DNA from: an archaeon
Lineage (GTDB): Archaea > Nanobdellota > Nanobdellia > Pacearchaeales > GW2011-AR1
Assembly: GCA_027343665.1 (NCBI GenBank)
Contig: DAHWKL010000001.1
Location: 190,773 to 254,772, forward strand
Reading direction: 5' to 3'
Length of the DNA stretch: 64,000 bases
Both the position numbers and the translations under genes were made by a program. A model generated the notes under the pieces. That model saw nothing but the letters and a program-made list of their open reading frames with translations, ran no database searches and was not told where the DNA came from. Positions 10,065 to 20,342 of the stretch are shown here, one piece after another (position 1 is the stretch's first letter; every line of letters begins with the position of its first letter).

Positions 10065-10080
10065 TTTATAAACTAATTTT
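10065..10080 (+). promoter_or_regulatory. TATA-type promoter upstream of fusA (TTTATAAACTAATTTT)
   Basis: Identical 16-mer to the rpoH promoter, 29 nt upstream of the ATG. Confidence 0.65.
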
Positions 10081-10093
10081 GCAAAAAACAATT

Positions 10094-12289
10094 ATGGCAG
10101 AAAAAGAAACGAACTTAGAGAAAATACAAAGATTGATTTCTGGACAGGAGAACATCCGTAACATCGCGACGTCTGCACACATTCACCACGGAAAAACTGC
10201 TTTCACGGACAACCTTTTAGCAGCTGCAGGAATGATGGCAGCAAAAAACGCAGGCGACCTTGAAGGTGGAATGGCGACTTGGCAGCACTCCGATGAGCAG
10301 GAAAGATTAATGACAGTTGATGCAGCAAACGTTTCTATGGCTCACACATATCAGGGGCAGGAATATTTGATTAATCTTATTGATACACCGGGTCACGTCG
10401 ACTTCAGCGGAAATGTAACAAGAGCGATGAGAGCTATCGACGGAACTTTTGTCCTTGTTTGCGCTGTCGAGGGTATAATGCCCCAGACCGAAACAGTTCT
10501 GAGGCAGGCGCTGAAAGAGAGAGTAAAACCTGTTCTTTTCATAAACAAAGTTGACAGACTCATCAATGAACTAAAATTCACACCTGAACAAATGCAGGAA
10601 AGATTCATGAAATTAATTGAAAGTTTCAATCATCTCATTGAACAAATTGCTGAAAAAGAATACGCTGAAAAATGGAGGGTCAATGTGAATGATGGCAGCG
10701 TTGCTTTCGGATCAGCTAGGGAAAACTGGGCACTTTCAATACCTTTCATGAAAAAAAAGAACGTGAGTTTCAAAGATATTTACAAGATTTACGATGAAAC
10801 AATACCTAAAGAGGAAAGGCAGAAATGGGTCTGGGAGAACGCAGCACTTTATGAAGTTGTCCTTGATATGGCTGTAAAGCATCTTCCAAACCCACTTGAA
10901 GCACAGAAATACAGAATACCAAAGATATGGCACGGCGATTCTGAATCAGATTTCGGCAAATCTTTAGTGAACTGCGACAGAAACGGGGAAGTCGGATTTG
11001 TCATAACAAGAATCGTCATAGATCCGCGTTCGGGAAAAGAAATTTCCGCGGGAAGATTATACTCTGGAACAATAAAAAACGGGATGGATGTTTATTTAAA
11101 TAATGAAGGAAGGCCCGGGAAAATCCAGCAAGTCCTTGTATACAATGGAATAAAACCAGAACAACTTGAAGAAGTTCCTGCAGGAAATGTCCTTGCAATA
11201 AGCGGAATCGATGCTGATGTCGGAGATACAATAACCCAAAAAGAACAAACCCCCTTTGAAGAGATAAAACACATATTCCAACCAGTCATAACAAAATCAA
11301 TTGAAGTCATAAAAACGCAGGATCTTCCGAAATTGATTGAGATCTTAAGAAAGGTCGCAAAAGAAGATCCATCGATAAAAGTCACGATAAATGAAGAAAC
11401 AGGAGAATCGTTGATTTCAGGAATGGGGGAACTGCACCTGGAAATTATAGAGAACAGGATAAAAACTGAAAAAGGCCTTGAGGTAAAAACTTCTTCACCA
11501 ATAGTTGTTTACAGAGAAAGTGTCCTTAAAGCCTCTCCTCCAAGTGAAGGAAGGAGCCCAAATAAGCATAATAGTTTTTTTATCAAAGTAGAACCCTTGC
11601 CTGAGGAACTTTCAAAACTGATTGAAAACGGAGATCTCCCTGAAGGCAGAGTTAAGAAAAAAAGCGAACAAGTTACGAAAACACTTTCTAAGATGGGATG
11701 GGGAGCAGATGAAATAAGAAATGTCAAAAATATATACAAGGGAAATGTATTGTTCGATGAAACACGTGGAGAAGTCCATATTGGTGAAGTTATTGAAATG
11801 GTGATGGACGCTTTCGAAATGGTGATGGACCAAGGTCCCCTTGCAAGAGAGCCATGCATGAATCTTAAAGTAACTTTGACAGATATAAAACTTCACGAAG
11901 ATGCAATCCACAGAGGACCAGCACAAGTTTACCCTGCAGTAAGAGATGCGATAAAAGAAGCTTTCAGAAACGCAACGCCTATAATGCTTGAGCCTCTTCA
12001 GACACATGTGATTGAAGTTCCTGAAGCCCTTATGGGATCTGCATCCAAACTTGTCGGAAGTAAGAGAGGACAAGTGCTTGACATGACACAAAGCGGAGGA
12101 ACCGTTAATCTTGAAGCAAAAATCCCCGTAGCTGAAATGATAGGATGGGCATCAGACTTGAGGAGTGCAACTGAAGGAAGAGGCATCTCATCATTGAAGG
12201 ACCAGACTTTTGAAAGAGTTCCAGGTTCTATACAGGCAGATGTTATAAAATCAATAAGAGACAGAAAAGGTTTGGCAGAAAACCAATAA
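10094..12289 (+). CDS. fusA: elongation factor 2 (aEF-2)
   Basis: NIRNIATSAHIHHGKTAFTDNLL, DTPGHVDFSGNVTRAMRAIDG, NKVDRL; diphthamide region LHEDAIHRGPAQ retained. Confidence 0.97.
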   Translation: MAEKETNLEKIQRLISGQENIRNIATSAHIHHGKTAFTDNLLAAAGMMAAKNAGDLEGGMATWQHSDEQERLMTVDAANVSMAHTYQGQEYLINLIDTPGHVDFSGNVTRAMRAIDGTFVLVCAVEGIMPQTETVLRQALKERVKPVLFINKVDRLINELKFTPEQMQERFMKLIESFNHLIEQIAEKEYAEKWRVNVNDGSVAFGSARENWALSIPFMKKKNVSFKDIYKIYDETIPKEERQKWVWENAALYEVVLDMAVKHLPNPLEAQKYRIPKIWHGDSESDFGKSLVNCDRNGEVGFVITRIVIDPRSGKEISAGRLYSGTIKNGMDVYLNNEGRPGKIQQVLVYNGIKPEQLEEVPAGNVLAISGIDADVGDTITQKEQTPFEEIKHIFQPVITKSIEVIKTQDLPKLIEILRKVAKEDPSIKVTINEETGESLISGMGELHLEIIENRIKTEKGLEVKTSSPIVVYRESVLKASPPSEGRSPNKHNSFFIKVEPLPEELSKLIENGDLPEGRVKKKSEQVTKTLSKMGWGADEIRNVKNIYKGNVLFDETRGEVHIGEVIEMVMDAFEMVMDQGPLAREPCMNLKVTLTDIKLHEDAIHRGPAQVYPAVRDAIKEAFRNATPIMLEPLQTHVIEVPEALMGSASKLVGSKRGQVLDMTQSGGTVNLEAKIPVAEMIGWASDLRSATEGRGISSLKDQTFERVPGSIQADVIKSIRDRKGLAENQ

Positions 12290-12334
12290 TTCTGAGTCAA
12301 AAAGGATTTTAAACAGAATTCTCCTTGATTCCCG

Positions 12335-13552
12335 ATGATTGACAGAAGAAGGATTCCTAAAAAGATCCTGAAAAAAGGTGAACTTCCAAAAGGGATAAGG
12401 ACTCTCACTTTGAGTACATCAATAAGGTGGTTTGGATGGGGACTTGGCGATGCGTTCATTCCAATATTCCTGCTTTTGTTTTCTAAGAATTTCCTTGAAA
12501 CTGGACTTCTGGTTTCAGTTTATTATATTGTCTTCTTTATGTTCCTGCCCATTGCAGGGTTTCTTGCTGACAGCATCAAAGCAAAAAAAATGATTCTTGC
12601 GGCGATGATTGTATATGTTTTCATAGGAGTTGGATATTTTATTGCAGGACTAACCGGAGCAGTTGCATTTGTGATAATTGCAATGGGTTTAAATGGAATA
12701 TCTTATTCTTTGGATGAAGTCGGAAGAGAATCCTATTTCATAAGACATTCCCCAAAAAAGAAAATTTCCTCAATATTCGGACATTTTGATTTCATAACTA
12801 ACGTCGGGTGGATTGTTGCAGTCTTCATAGGGTTTGCCCTAGTCAAATATGCAAACTTCCAGATTTACGAATTGTTATTTCTTATAGCTCCGACTTCGCT
12901 GATATCTTTCTTTGTTGTACTTAGATTAAGGGAGAAAAACAAGAAAAAAAAGAGAACAAAATTCTCAGTCAAAAAAGCTTATTTGAAAACTTTCAAAGAG
13001 GTCAAAAATTTCGGTACGGGATTGAAAGTCATCGCATTTCTGTCTTTCGTCTTTGGAATCCTTAGTTCAATAATATATTACTTTGTCCCAATCTCATCTT
13101 ACATCAGCGGGAACGGGCTTGTCAGCGCAGCTTTTCTCGCACTCATATACACTCTCCCTTATCTTCTTGGGAATTACCTCGGGAAAATAGCGGATAAAAG
13201 AAAGGAGAAAACTTATTTCATAGGGATATCTTTCCTTATATTCCTCTTCGTTCTCCTTGGGTTTTCAACAGATTATGCCATCCTTCTCGGAATAATGTTT
13301 TTCTCAAGCGCAATATTCGAGCTCATATATCTTACAAATAAGGGAATGATAACAAGAATTGCGGAAAGGGAGCATATAGGTGAAGTCGATGGATCACTTA
13401 ATGGAATCGCAGCACTTGGAGCTGTTGTAGGACCAATATTATTTGGATTCCTCGTTGACATTATCGGATTATCCTTCTCATATCTTTCTATGATAAGTCT
13501 TCTTGCAGCAGCGCTTCTTGTACTTGCAAAAGAGAAAAATAACCTGAAATGA
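12335..13552 (+). CDS. major facilitator superfamily transporter
   Basis: 405 aa, about 12 hydrophobic segments; MFS-like arrangement. Confidence 0.8.
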   Translation: MIDRRRIPKKILKKGELPKGIRTLTLSTSIRWFGWGLGDAFIPIFLLLFSKNFLETGLLVSVYYIVFFMFLPIAGFLADSIKAKKMILAAMIVYVFIGVGYFIAGLTGAVAFVIIAMGLNGISYSLDEVGRESYFIRHSPKKKISSIFGHFDFITNVGWIVAVFIGFALVKYANFQIYELLFLIAPTSLISFFVVLRLREKNKKKKRTKFSVKKAYLKTFKEVKNFGTGLKVIAFLSFVFGILSSIIYYFVPISSYISGNGLVSAAFLALIYTLPYLLGNYLGKIADKRKEKTYFIGISFLIFLFVLLGFSTDYAILLGIMFFSSAIFELIYLTNKGMITRIAEREHIGEVDGSLNGIAALGAVVGPILFGFLVDIIGLSFSYLSMISLLAAALLVLAKEKNNLK

Positions 13553-13603
13553 GGGAGATCTTAAATCAGTTCAATTTAAAAATATTCAATTTCTTTCTTT
13601 CAA

Positions 13604-14494
13604 ATGCAAATTTCAAAATTCTGGAAAGAAAGAACGGCCAACAAAGTTTTACTTTCAGTGATAATTGCATGGATAGTTGTAGCGATCATTTTCGCATTCT
13701 ATGACCTTGCAATTTCAGAAACGCTTTACAATGCAGCATCTCCCGTAGCGCAATACGTCCAATACTTCGGCGAAATTCCAGGGATACTTTTTGGATTGTT
13801 TGCACTTTTCACTTTGGGAACAAATCTCGAATTCAACGGAAAAAAACACACAAAAATATTTTTCATTGCAGAGATAGCAATTTCAGTTTTTTTGATCTAT
13901 TACGTGCTCAATCTTATATTGAATTATTTCCAAATTAATTTTAATTACATTTCATTTGCAGGGGTGCCTGTATTTTTGGGAATAGTTTTAGTCTCACTTG
14001 TAGGTTTTCATATTTTCGAAACAAAACTCAGCGAATTCCAAAAGAGAAAATATCTCTTTGCAAAAGTGAGCGTGATGACTTTTGTCGTTGCCGCTTTCAT
14101 AGTTGAAGTCTTGAAAATCCTATGGGGACGCGTGAGGTTCAGGGATTTGACTGCAGGCTTCACAAATTTTACTTCTTGGTATCTTCCTCAGGGAATCACA
14201 GGGGGGCACTCATTTCCATCCGGACACGCTTATCTCGCCTGGATATTAATCCCTCTATTTTTATTATTTATTAACAAAAAAGGCATAGGAAAATGGTTAG
14301 TCATGGGAATTACCATAATTTACGGATTTTTCATATCTATCGAAAGGATAATTGCAGGTGCTCATTATGCATCTGATGTACTGTTTTCCGCGGGTATTGT
14401 GATAATCACGTTCTTGATAATTTACAAAGCACACTTCCCAGAAAAAGAAAATTCACCGACGGGAAAGGGCAAAAAGGGAAAAAAGAAAAAATAA
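13604..14494 (+). CDS. PAP2-family membrane phosphatase
   Basis: Motifs KILWGRVRFRD, GGHSFPSGHA, SIERIIAGAHYASDVL in a multi-TM protein. Confidence 0.88.
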   Translation: MQISKFWKERTANKVLLSVIIAWIVVAIIFAFYDLAISETLYNAASPVAQYVQYFGEIPGILFGLFALFTLGTNLEFNGKKHTKIFFIAEIAISVFLIYYVLNLILNYFQINFNYISFAGVPVFLGIVLVSLVGFHIFETKLSEFQKRKYLFAKVSVMTFVVAAFIVEVLKILWGRVRFRDLTAGFTNFTSWYLPQGITGGHSFPSGHAYLAWILIPLFLLFINKKGIGKWLVMGITIIYGFFISIERIIAGAHYASDVLFSAGIVIITFLIIYKAHFPEKENSPTGKGKKGKKKK

Positions 14495-14502
14495 TCGAAA
14501 CA

Positions 14503-14519
14503 TTTATAAATGTAATTTT
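14503..14519 (+). promoter_or_regulatory. TATA promoter of tuf (TTTATAAATGTAATTTT)
   Basis: BRE-like purines plus TATA, 30 nt upstream of the ATG. Confidence 0.65.
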
Positions 14520-14532
14520 TCATTAACTAAAC

Positions 14533-15816
14533 ATGGCAAAAGACAAACCAAACATGAATGTAGTCTTCGTTGGACATGTTGATGCAGGAAAATCAACTTG
14601 CGTCGGTAGAATGATGTTCGATGGCGGGGCAGTTTCAGAGCAGGAAATGAAAAAGCTCAAAGAAGAAGCTGCAAAGTACGGAAAAGCTGGTTTTGAATTC
14701 GCTTATGTCATGGACAACATCAAAGAGGAAAGAGAAAGAGGAGTTACAATAGACCTTGCTTACAAGAAATTAGTTACCGACAAATATCAAATCACAATCA
14801 TTGATGCTCCCGGTCACAGAGATTTTGTTAAGAATATGATTACAGGAGCTTCACAGGCAGACGCTGCTTTCTTGGTAATTGCTGCACCAGCAGGTGTTCA
14901 GCCACAGACAACAGAACACTTATGGCTTTTAAGAACGATGGGGGTGAAGAACCTTGCAATAGCAATAAATAAGATGGATGCAGTAAATTATGAGGAGTCA
15001 AAATATAATTCTGTTAAAGAAGAAGTTTCGAAATTGTTGAAACAAGTTGGGATAAACCCAGATGCAACGACTTTCATAGCCTGCTCGGGTCAGTTAGGAG
15101 ATAATATTATAAGAAGATCTGAAAAAATGCCTTGGTATAAAGGGCCAACTTTAAGAGAGCAAATTGATTTGTTCCCAGCTCCAGAACTACCAACCAATCT
15201 TCCTATGAGAATGCCGGTTCAGGATGTTTACGAAATTACAGGAATAGGGACAGTTCCGGTAGGAAAAGTTGAAACAGGAGTATTAAAAGTAGGTCAGAAA
15301 ATAGTTGTTCTTCCTGGAAGAACGGGCGAAGGAATTCCGGGTGAAATTAAGAGTATTGAAGCTCACCACGAGTCTCTTCCCGAAGCTCAAGCCGGTGAAA
15401 ACATAGGGGTAAACATCAGAGGCATCGGAAAGAAAGATATAGCAAGAGGAGATGTTATATGTGAGGCTTCGTCTCCAATCCCAATTGTTGAAGAATTTGT
15501 CGCTCAAATTGCTGTGATAAATCACCCAACTGTTCTTGCAAAGGGATACACACCAGTTTTTCATATCCATACTGCTCAGGTTCCATGCCAGTTCGTGGAG
15601 TTGATTGCACAAATTGACCCAAGATCAGGTGAAGTTATAAAGGAACACCCAGACTTTTTGAAGAACGGAGATGTTGCAAAGGTAAGAATAAAACCTCAGG
15701 GGAGACTTGCTCTTGAAACAACAAAAGAGAACCCTTACATGGCAAGATTTGCTGTGAGAGACGCAGGACAAACTGTTGCTGCAGGTATGTGCCTTGAGAT
15801 AAGCAAAAAAAAGTAG
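14533..15816 (+). CDS. tuf: elongation factor 1-alpha (aEF-1A)
   Basis: VVFVGHVDAGKST, ERERGVTIDLAYKK, DAPGHRDFVKNMITGASQADAA, NKMD. Confidence 0.97.
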   Translation: MAKDKPNMNVVFVGHVDAGKSTCVGRMMFDGGAVSEQEMKKLKEEAAKYGKAGFEFAYVMDNIKEERERGVTIDLAYKKLVTDKYQITIIDAPGHRDFVKNMITGASQADAAFLVIAAPAGVQPQTTEHLWLLRTMGVKNLAIAINKMDAVNYEESKYNSVKEEVSKLLKQVGINPDATTFIACSGQLGDNIIRRSEKMPWYKGPTLREQIDLFPAPELPTNLPMRMPVQDVYEITGIGTVPVGKVETGVLKVGQKIVVLPGRTGEGIPGEIKSIEAHHESLPEAQAGENIGVNIRGIGKKDIARGDVICEASSPIPIVEEFVAQIAVINHPTVLAKGYTPVFHIHTAQVPCQFVELIAQIDPRSGEVIKEHPDFLKNGDVAKVRIKPQGRLALETTKENPYMARFAVRDAGQTVAAGMCLEISKKK

Positions 15817-15837
15817 GGCTTTAGACAAAATTTTTTT

Positions 15838-16221
15838 ATGGATTTAAGCAAATTAATATTACCTGAAGAGTTTTACAATTTGGAACCTGAAGAAAAAAGG
15901 GGATACAAAAAAAGCTTAACTTATGAGGAAAATCTTGTTTTCACGACAAATCTGGCTGAGTGGAATATAAAAGACTCATTTGGTATTGAGATAAATGGCC
16001 ACGAGAAATGGATGCTAAGGTTATACCTGAAAGCATCAATGGGCAAACCTTATGTGTGGGATTTTTTTCAGGAAAGCATTTCAAAATTACTCTTTGATTA
16101 TTTTGATATGAACTTTTCAGACTTTTTCCCAAAAGAGGAAGGTATGCTCAGGTATCCTCAGGTAAAAGAGTATTTACATAAAAGATCAAGTTTGTGGCGT
16201 GATGAAAGGGAACTTCTCTGA
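15838..16221 (+). CDS. hypothetical protein
   Basis: ORF directly downstream of tuf; no recognised family. Confidence 0.6.
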   Translation: MDLSKLILPEEFYNLEPEEKRGYKKSLTYEENLVFTTNLAEWNIKDSFGIEINGHEKWMLRLYLKASMGKPYVWDFFQESISKLLFDYFDMNFSDFFPKEEGMLRYPQVKEYLHKRSSLWRDERELL

Positions 16222-16297
16222 ACAAAGAATATATAAAGAAAATTGCATTAATCCACAAGTCTTAAAAATCAATTTTTTCATATTACAATAGATTAAA

Positions 16298-16894
16298 ATG
16301 CCAACAACAAATAAAGAGAGGAATGGAAGGAAACCGGAATTTCCCGTCGATGAAATCTTCCTTGATAGATGGTCACCAAGAGCCATGTCAGGTGAGAAGA
16401 TTTCAAAAAAGGAGATAATGTCTTTGTTTGAGGCTGCAAGATGGGCGCCGTCAGCTTACAATGGACAACCCTGGAGATTCATTTACGCTCTGCGCGAAAC
16501 TCCGCAATGGGAACCAATTTACGGGCTGATGAGTGAATTCAACCAGCAATGGACGAAAAATGCTTCAGCATTGATTGTTGTGATATCACAAAATAATTTC
16601 GAACATAACGGACAGCCTTCAATAACACATTCATTTGACGCTGGAGCTGCATGGGAAAACTTAGCACTCCAAGGAAGCTTTTTGGGATATGTCACGCATG
16701 GAATGTCTGGATTTGATTATGGTAAAGCCAAAAAAGTGCTTGGAATTCCTGAAGATTACACTGTTGAAGCGATGATTGCCATAGGAAAACCCGGGAAAAA
16801 AGAAGATCTGCCTGACGGAATGAGAGAAAGAGAGATACCAAGCCCAAGAAAAAACATCAAAGAGATAGTTTTTGAAGGAAAGTTCAGGAAATAA
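16298..16894 (+). CDS. nitroreductase family protein
   Basis: RWSPRAMSGEKISKKEIMSLFEAARWAPSAYNGQPWRFIYA, GAAWENLALQGSFLGYVTHGMSGF. Confidence 0.9.
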   Translation: MPTTNKERNGRKPEFPVDEIFLDRWSPRAMSGEKISKKEIMSLFEAARWAPSAYNGQPWRFIYALRETPQWEPIYGLMSEFNQQWTKNASALIVVISQNNFEHNGQPSITHSFDAGAAWENLALQGSFLGYVTHGMSGFDYGKAKKVLGIPEDYTVEAMIAIGKPGKKEDLPDGMREREIPSPRKNIKEIVFEGKFRK

Positions 16895-16943
16895 GCGAAA
16901 ATTCTCAGTAATCCTTAAATAGTCAGATTAAATAGATTCTCCC

Positions 16944-17213
16944 ATGAGAGAGATTGAAAGTAGAAAAGAAATGACTGCATTCTTCGAAAAAAACCTTGCC
17001 AGCGGTCACGAAGCTGAAGAGCTTTATTCCATACTTTTAAACCAAGGTTATCCGAAAAGTCTTATAAACGAGGGGTACAACGAAGCGACTGAGAAAATGA
17101 GGAAAAGAAAAGAAGTGCAGGCAGAAAAGCAAATACCGGTAGTTGAAAAGGCAGTTCCGGCTTCTGTTGAAAAAAAGCAGAACTTTTTTGGGAAACTTTT
17201 TGGAAAGAAATGA
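16944..17213 (+). CDS. hypothetical protein
   Basis: 89 aa with helical repeat-like N-terminus and basic/hydrophobic C-terminus FFGKLFGKK. Confidence 0.55.
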   Translation: MREIESRKEMTAFFEKNLASGHEAEELYSILLNQGYPKSLINEGYNEATEKMRKRKEVQAEKQIPVVEKAVPASVEKKQNFFGKLFGKK

Positions 17214-17268
17214 GCATTTATCAAAATTAAATAAAAATCCTTAAATACTTAATTTTGTTTTTACAAAC

Positions 17269-17826
17269 ATGCTAACTAAAGATATGCATAAACAGGACAT
17301 AGATAATTTTCTTGAAGGAAAGGGTGATTTCGTAAAAATAGACCATTTGACACGTTATATAAAATCCATGCCTCCGATTGAGATGAGAAAATACGCTTAC
17401 CTGAAGCTTGCCGAAGTTTTCACAAAAAAGGAGATGTTTGTCGACGCTGCAGGAGCATTCAGAAATGCTGCGGTGAACTCAGTCGCATTCAGGGAAAAGC
17501 AGGAAAATTACCTTAATGAAGCGAAAGCTTACATTTCAGGCGGAAAATTTGACGAAAGCGACAAGGCCCTGAAACGCGCGATGGATGAAGGAAATCAAAA
17601 GGAAAAAGACATGCTTTACTCTGAGATTCTGGAACATTACAGAAATGAAGTAAAGAACCTCAAAGCAAGAGGAAAACATGGGCATATTGTAAAAGTTTAC
17701 GAAAAAATGATAAGAATGAAATTCCCTGAAGGTGAAAAAGAAGAAATTAAAGGAGAACTATTAAATCTTTATGAAAAACTTGGCAAAGTAAAAGAATACA
17801 AAACCTTAAGGGGAATTGATTATTAA
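17269..17826 (+). CDS. TPR-like helical repeat protein
   Basis: Predicted all-alpha pattern: YLKLAEVFTKKEMFVDAAGAFRNAA...EAKAYISGGKFDESDKALKRAMDEG. Confidence 0.65.
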   Translation: MLTKDMHKQDIDNFLEGKGDFVKIDHLTRYIKSMPPIEMRKYAYLKLAEVFTKKEMFVDAAGAFRNAAVNSVAFREKQENYLNEAKAYISGGKFDESDKALKRAMDEGNQKEKDMLYSEILEHYRNEVKNLKARGKHGHIVKVYEKMIRMKFPEGEKEEIKGELLNLYEKLGKVKEYKTLRGIDY

Positions 17827-17870
17827 TCTGGCATAATTATCCTTAAAAAGGCTGGCTTCTCAGTCTTTTC

Positions 17871-18593
17871 ATGGAATACAAAACTGTTGAATATGATGCA
17901 AAAGAACACTCTGATGTTGTCAATAATCTTCCTGCCGAAACGATATTAAAACCCCACAATATCTTCAGGCATTTCAATCCAAAAGGAAAATTGATAGTTG
18001 ATTTGGGCTGTGGCGACGGGTCAATATCAAGAATGGCGATAGACAAAGGAGCCGATTATGTTTTGGGGATAGATTCAAAATTTGAGATGGTCATACGTGC
18101 AGGCGAGATGAATGAAGGTTACAAAGGCAAAATACATTATATAAATGATTTCGTCGAAAACTGCGGAGGTTCCGGAAAGTTTGATATCGCAATAATGTCC
18201 TATCTTTTAAACAACGCTCAAAGTGCAAATCAACTTGAAAAACAGGTAAAGGCGGCCTTTTCATTTCTCAAAGATGGCGGAATGGCAATAATATTCAACA
18301 ACAATCCTTTTGATACTTTTGGAGGTGATTTCACAAAGTACGGATTCAGGAAAACTATCGCCGGGACAGATGACGGAAGTGAGATAATATACAACTACAG
18401 CCCATTGATGAGCAAAAGAATAGTAAATTACTTCCTTAGCCCCGAAATTCACGAGCAAGCTTTCAAGACTGCAGGATTCTCAAATTTCAGATGGGAAAAG
18501 CTTGAATTGATGCCGAAAGCCGATAAAGATTTCTGGAAAGAATATTTTGAAAGGAAAGAGCTCCCGGTCATTGGGATTGTCGCAGAGAAATGA
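17871..18593 (+). CDS. SAM-dependent methyltransferase
   Basis: LIVDLGCGDGSISRMAIDKGADYVLGID motif I and class I MTase pattern. Confidence 0.85.
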   Translation: MEYKTVEYDAKEHSDVVNNLPAETILKPHNIFRHFNPKGKLIVDLGCGDGSISRMAIDKGADYVLGIDSKFEMVIRAGEMNEGYKGKIHYINDFVENCGGSGKFDIAIMSYLLNNAQSANQLEKQVKAAFSFLKDGGMAIIFNNNPFDTFGGDFTKYGFRKTIAGTDDGSEIIYNYSPLMSKRIVNYFLSPEIHEQAFKTAGFSNFRWEKLELMPKADKDFWKEYFERKELPVIGIVAEK

Positions 18594-18596
18594 ATT

Positions 18597-18926
18597 TCAT
18601 TTATGAGCTTCCCTTTTAGATTTGTAAAAATTGCAAGTCAAGCACATACGAAGATCTCTTTGAACCCTCTCACCAATCTCTTTTGCCATTTCATCAGTAA
18701 TGTCATCAGCAATCCTGACTCCTGCAAGATGAGCAACATCTACAAGGGTTTTTCTATCTTCTCCAAAAATCTTCTCTTCCGGGAACAAACCTGTCCGAAT
18801 AACCTTTTTATTTTCACAATTATAACTTTCGAACAGCCCATGCTGCCTTATCTCATAATCCATCTCATCTCCTCCTCCGGATCCTACCGCATATCTGCAT
18901 GCTTCCCATGATTGATTACCTGCCAT
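18597..18926 (-). CDS. hypothetical protein with C-terminal CxxC
   Basis: 109 aa; CLTCNFYKSK. Confidence 0.55.
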   Translation of the reverse strand: MAGNQSWEACRYAVGSGGGDEMDYEIRQHGLFESYNCENKKVIRTGLFPEEKIFGEDRKTLVDVAHLAGVRIADDITDEMAKEIGERVQRDLRMCLTCNFYKSKREAHK

Positions 18927-19165
18927 GAATTATGGTAAGGAAATTACTTTATAAGAATTATCAGGATTAATAAGATAATCCCTGATTGAAATAAACCCTG
19001 CAAAATCTTTAAAAACTCACCCCCCCATACAGAATAATCAGAAAAGTACTAAGCATATCACGCTTACTATCATATTCAATTTATATTGAAAGACTTTGGT
19101 GAAAAAGCTAAAGTATTTTTCTAAAAATCCATAAGGATTTTACAAACTAAACATAAGGAGAAAAA

Positions 19166-20338
19166 ATGGCAAAAGTAAGTCCAGTATCAATAAAATATAT
19201 GATTCATGCCACATTGAATGCTGAAGGCGCTCTTGAAAAGCCGGATGTAATAGGTGCTTTGTTCGGGCAGACTGAAGGCCTTCTTGGGGCTGACCTTGAA
19301 ATGAGGGAGCTTCAGAAAGAAGGAAAAATCGGAAGAATTGAAGTTGATCTTGAAAAAGCTGATAAAAGAACAATAGGAATAATAAAAATACCGACAGCTT
19401 TAGACCAGTCTGAAACCGCTTTGATCGCTGCTGCACTTGAAACTATTGAAAGAGTCGGACCATGCGATGCACAGATAGAAATCGAAAGAATTGAAGATGT
19501 GCGTGGAAATAAGAGAGACTATATCCTTGAAAGAGCCAAAAAACTCATGATGGGGATAGAGGGTTCAACTGATTCAAGGGATATATCCAATCAGATAAAA
19601 GACTCTACAAAGATTGCAGGTGTAAAAGAATACGGAGAAAGCAAACTCGCTTACGGCGGTGACCTTGATTCGAAAGAATTGATTGTCGTTGAAGGAAGAG
19701 CTGATGTCGTAAATTTGGTGAGAGCAGGAATCAATAATGTTATCGGGATGAATGGGACAAAACTACCTGATGAAATCAAAGAACTCGCAAAAACAAAGGA
19801 GATAACCCTTTTTGTTGATGGAGACAGGGGTGGAAAGCTCATTGCCCAGAACGTCATGGACAACGCAGATATAAGATATATCGCAACAGCTCCTGACGGA
19901 AAAGAAGTCGAAGAACTGGCTTCGAAAGAAATTTTGATGAATTTAAGAAAAAAAGTCCCCGCAAAGGACTTTTTTTCCTCTTTTGAAAAAAACTTCAAAT
20001 TCTCAGATAAGAAAACAAAAGATGGAGAGACAGAACCCAAAAAAGCGGAGGTTTTGGAATTAAGCCCTGAAAATAAAGAAAAATTAAAAAAGATCTCAAA
20101 AAGCATAGAAAAAAGCGGCAAAGCAGTGATCGTTGATGGAAACTTTAAGGAGTTAAAAGACGCTTCGGCAAAAGCAATATCCAGGGTTCTCAGAAATGTT
20201 AAAGGAGCGGCAGCATTAATCATAGATGGATCGGCTACTGGAGCAATAATAGAATCTGCTGAAGAAGCTGGGATCCAAATAATAGTCGCAAAGAATTTCC
20301 AGACAGCTGATACAAAGATAAAGTTATTGAGCTTGTAA
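19166..20338 (+). CDS. dnaG: archaeal DnaG-like primase (TOPRIM)
   Basis: KYMIHATLNAEGALEKPDVIGALFGQTEGLLG; LIVVEGRADVVNLVRAGINNVIGMNG; TLFVDGDRGG. Confidence 0.95.
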   Translation: MAKVSPVSIKYMIHATLNAEGALEKPDVIGALFGQTEGLLGADLEMRELQKEGKIGRIEVDLEKADKRTIGIIKIPTALDQSETALIAAALETIERVGPCDAQIEIERIEDVRGNKRDYILERAKKLMMGIEGSTDSRDISNQIKDSTKIAGVKEYGESKLAYGGDLDSKELIVVEGRADVVNLVRAGINNVIGMNGTKLPDEIKELAKTKEITLFVDGDRGGKLIAQNVMDNADIRYIATAPDGKEVEELASKEILMNLRKKVPAKDFFSSFEKNFKFSDKKTKDGETEPKKAEVLELSPENKEKLKKISKSIEKSGKAVIVDGNFKELKDASAKAISRVLRNVKGAAALIIDGSATGAIIESAEEAGIQIIVAKNFQTADTKIKLLSL

Positions 20339-20342
20339 GGAT

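Noticed and set aside
10094-12289. Possible loss of the EF-2 diphthamide site
   Set aside because: The LHEDAIHRGPAQ segment with the expected His is retained.
11509-12459. Long minus-strand ORFs within fusA and the MFS start
   Set aside because: Fully overlap conserved EF-2 coding sequence; reverse-frame artefacts.
18927-19165. 240-bp gap upstream of dnaG as a possible ncRNA
   Set aside because: Only short weak inverted repeats (AAGC/GCTT); insufficient to call an RNA gene.
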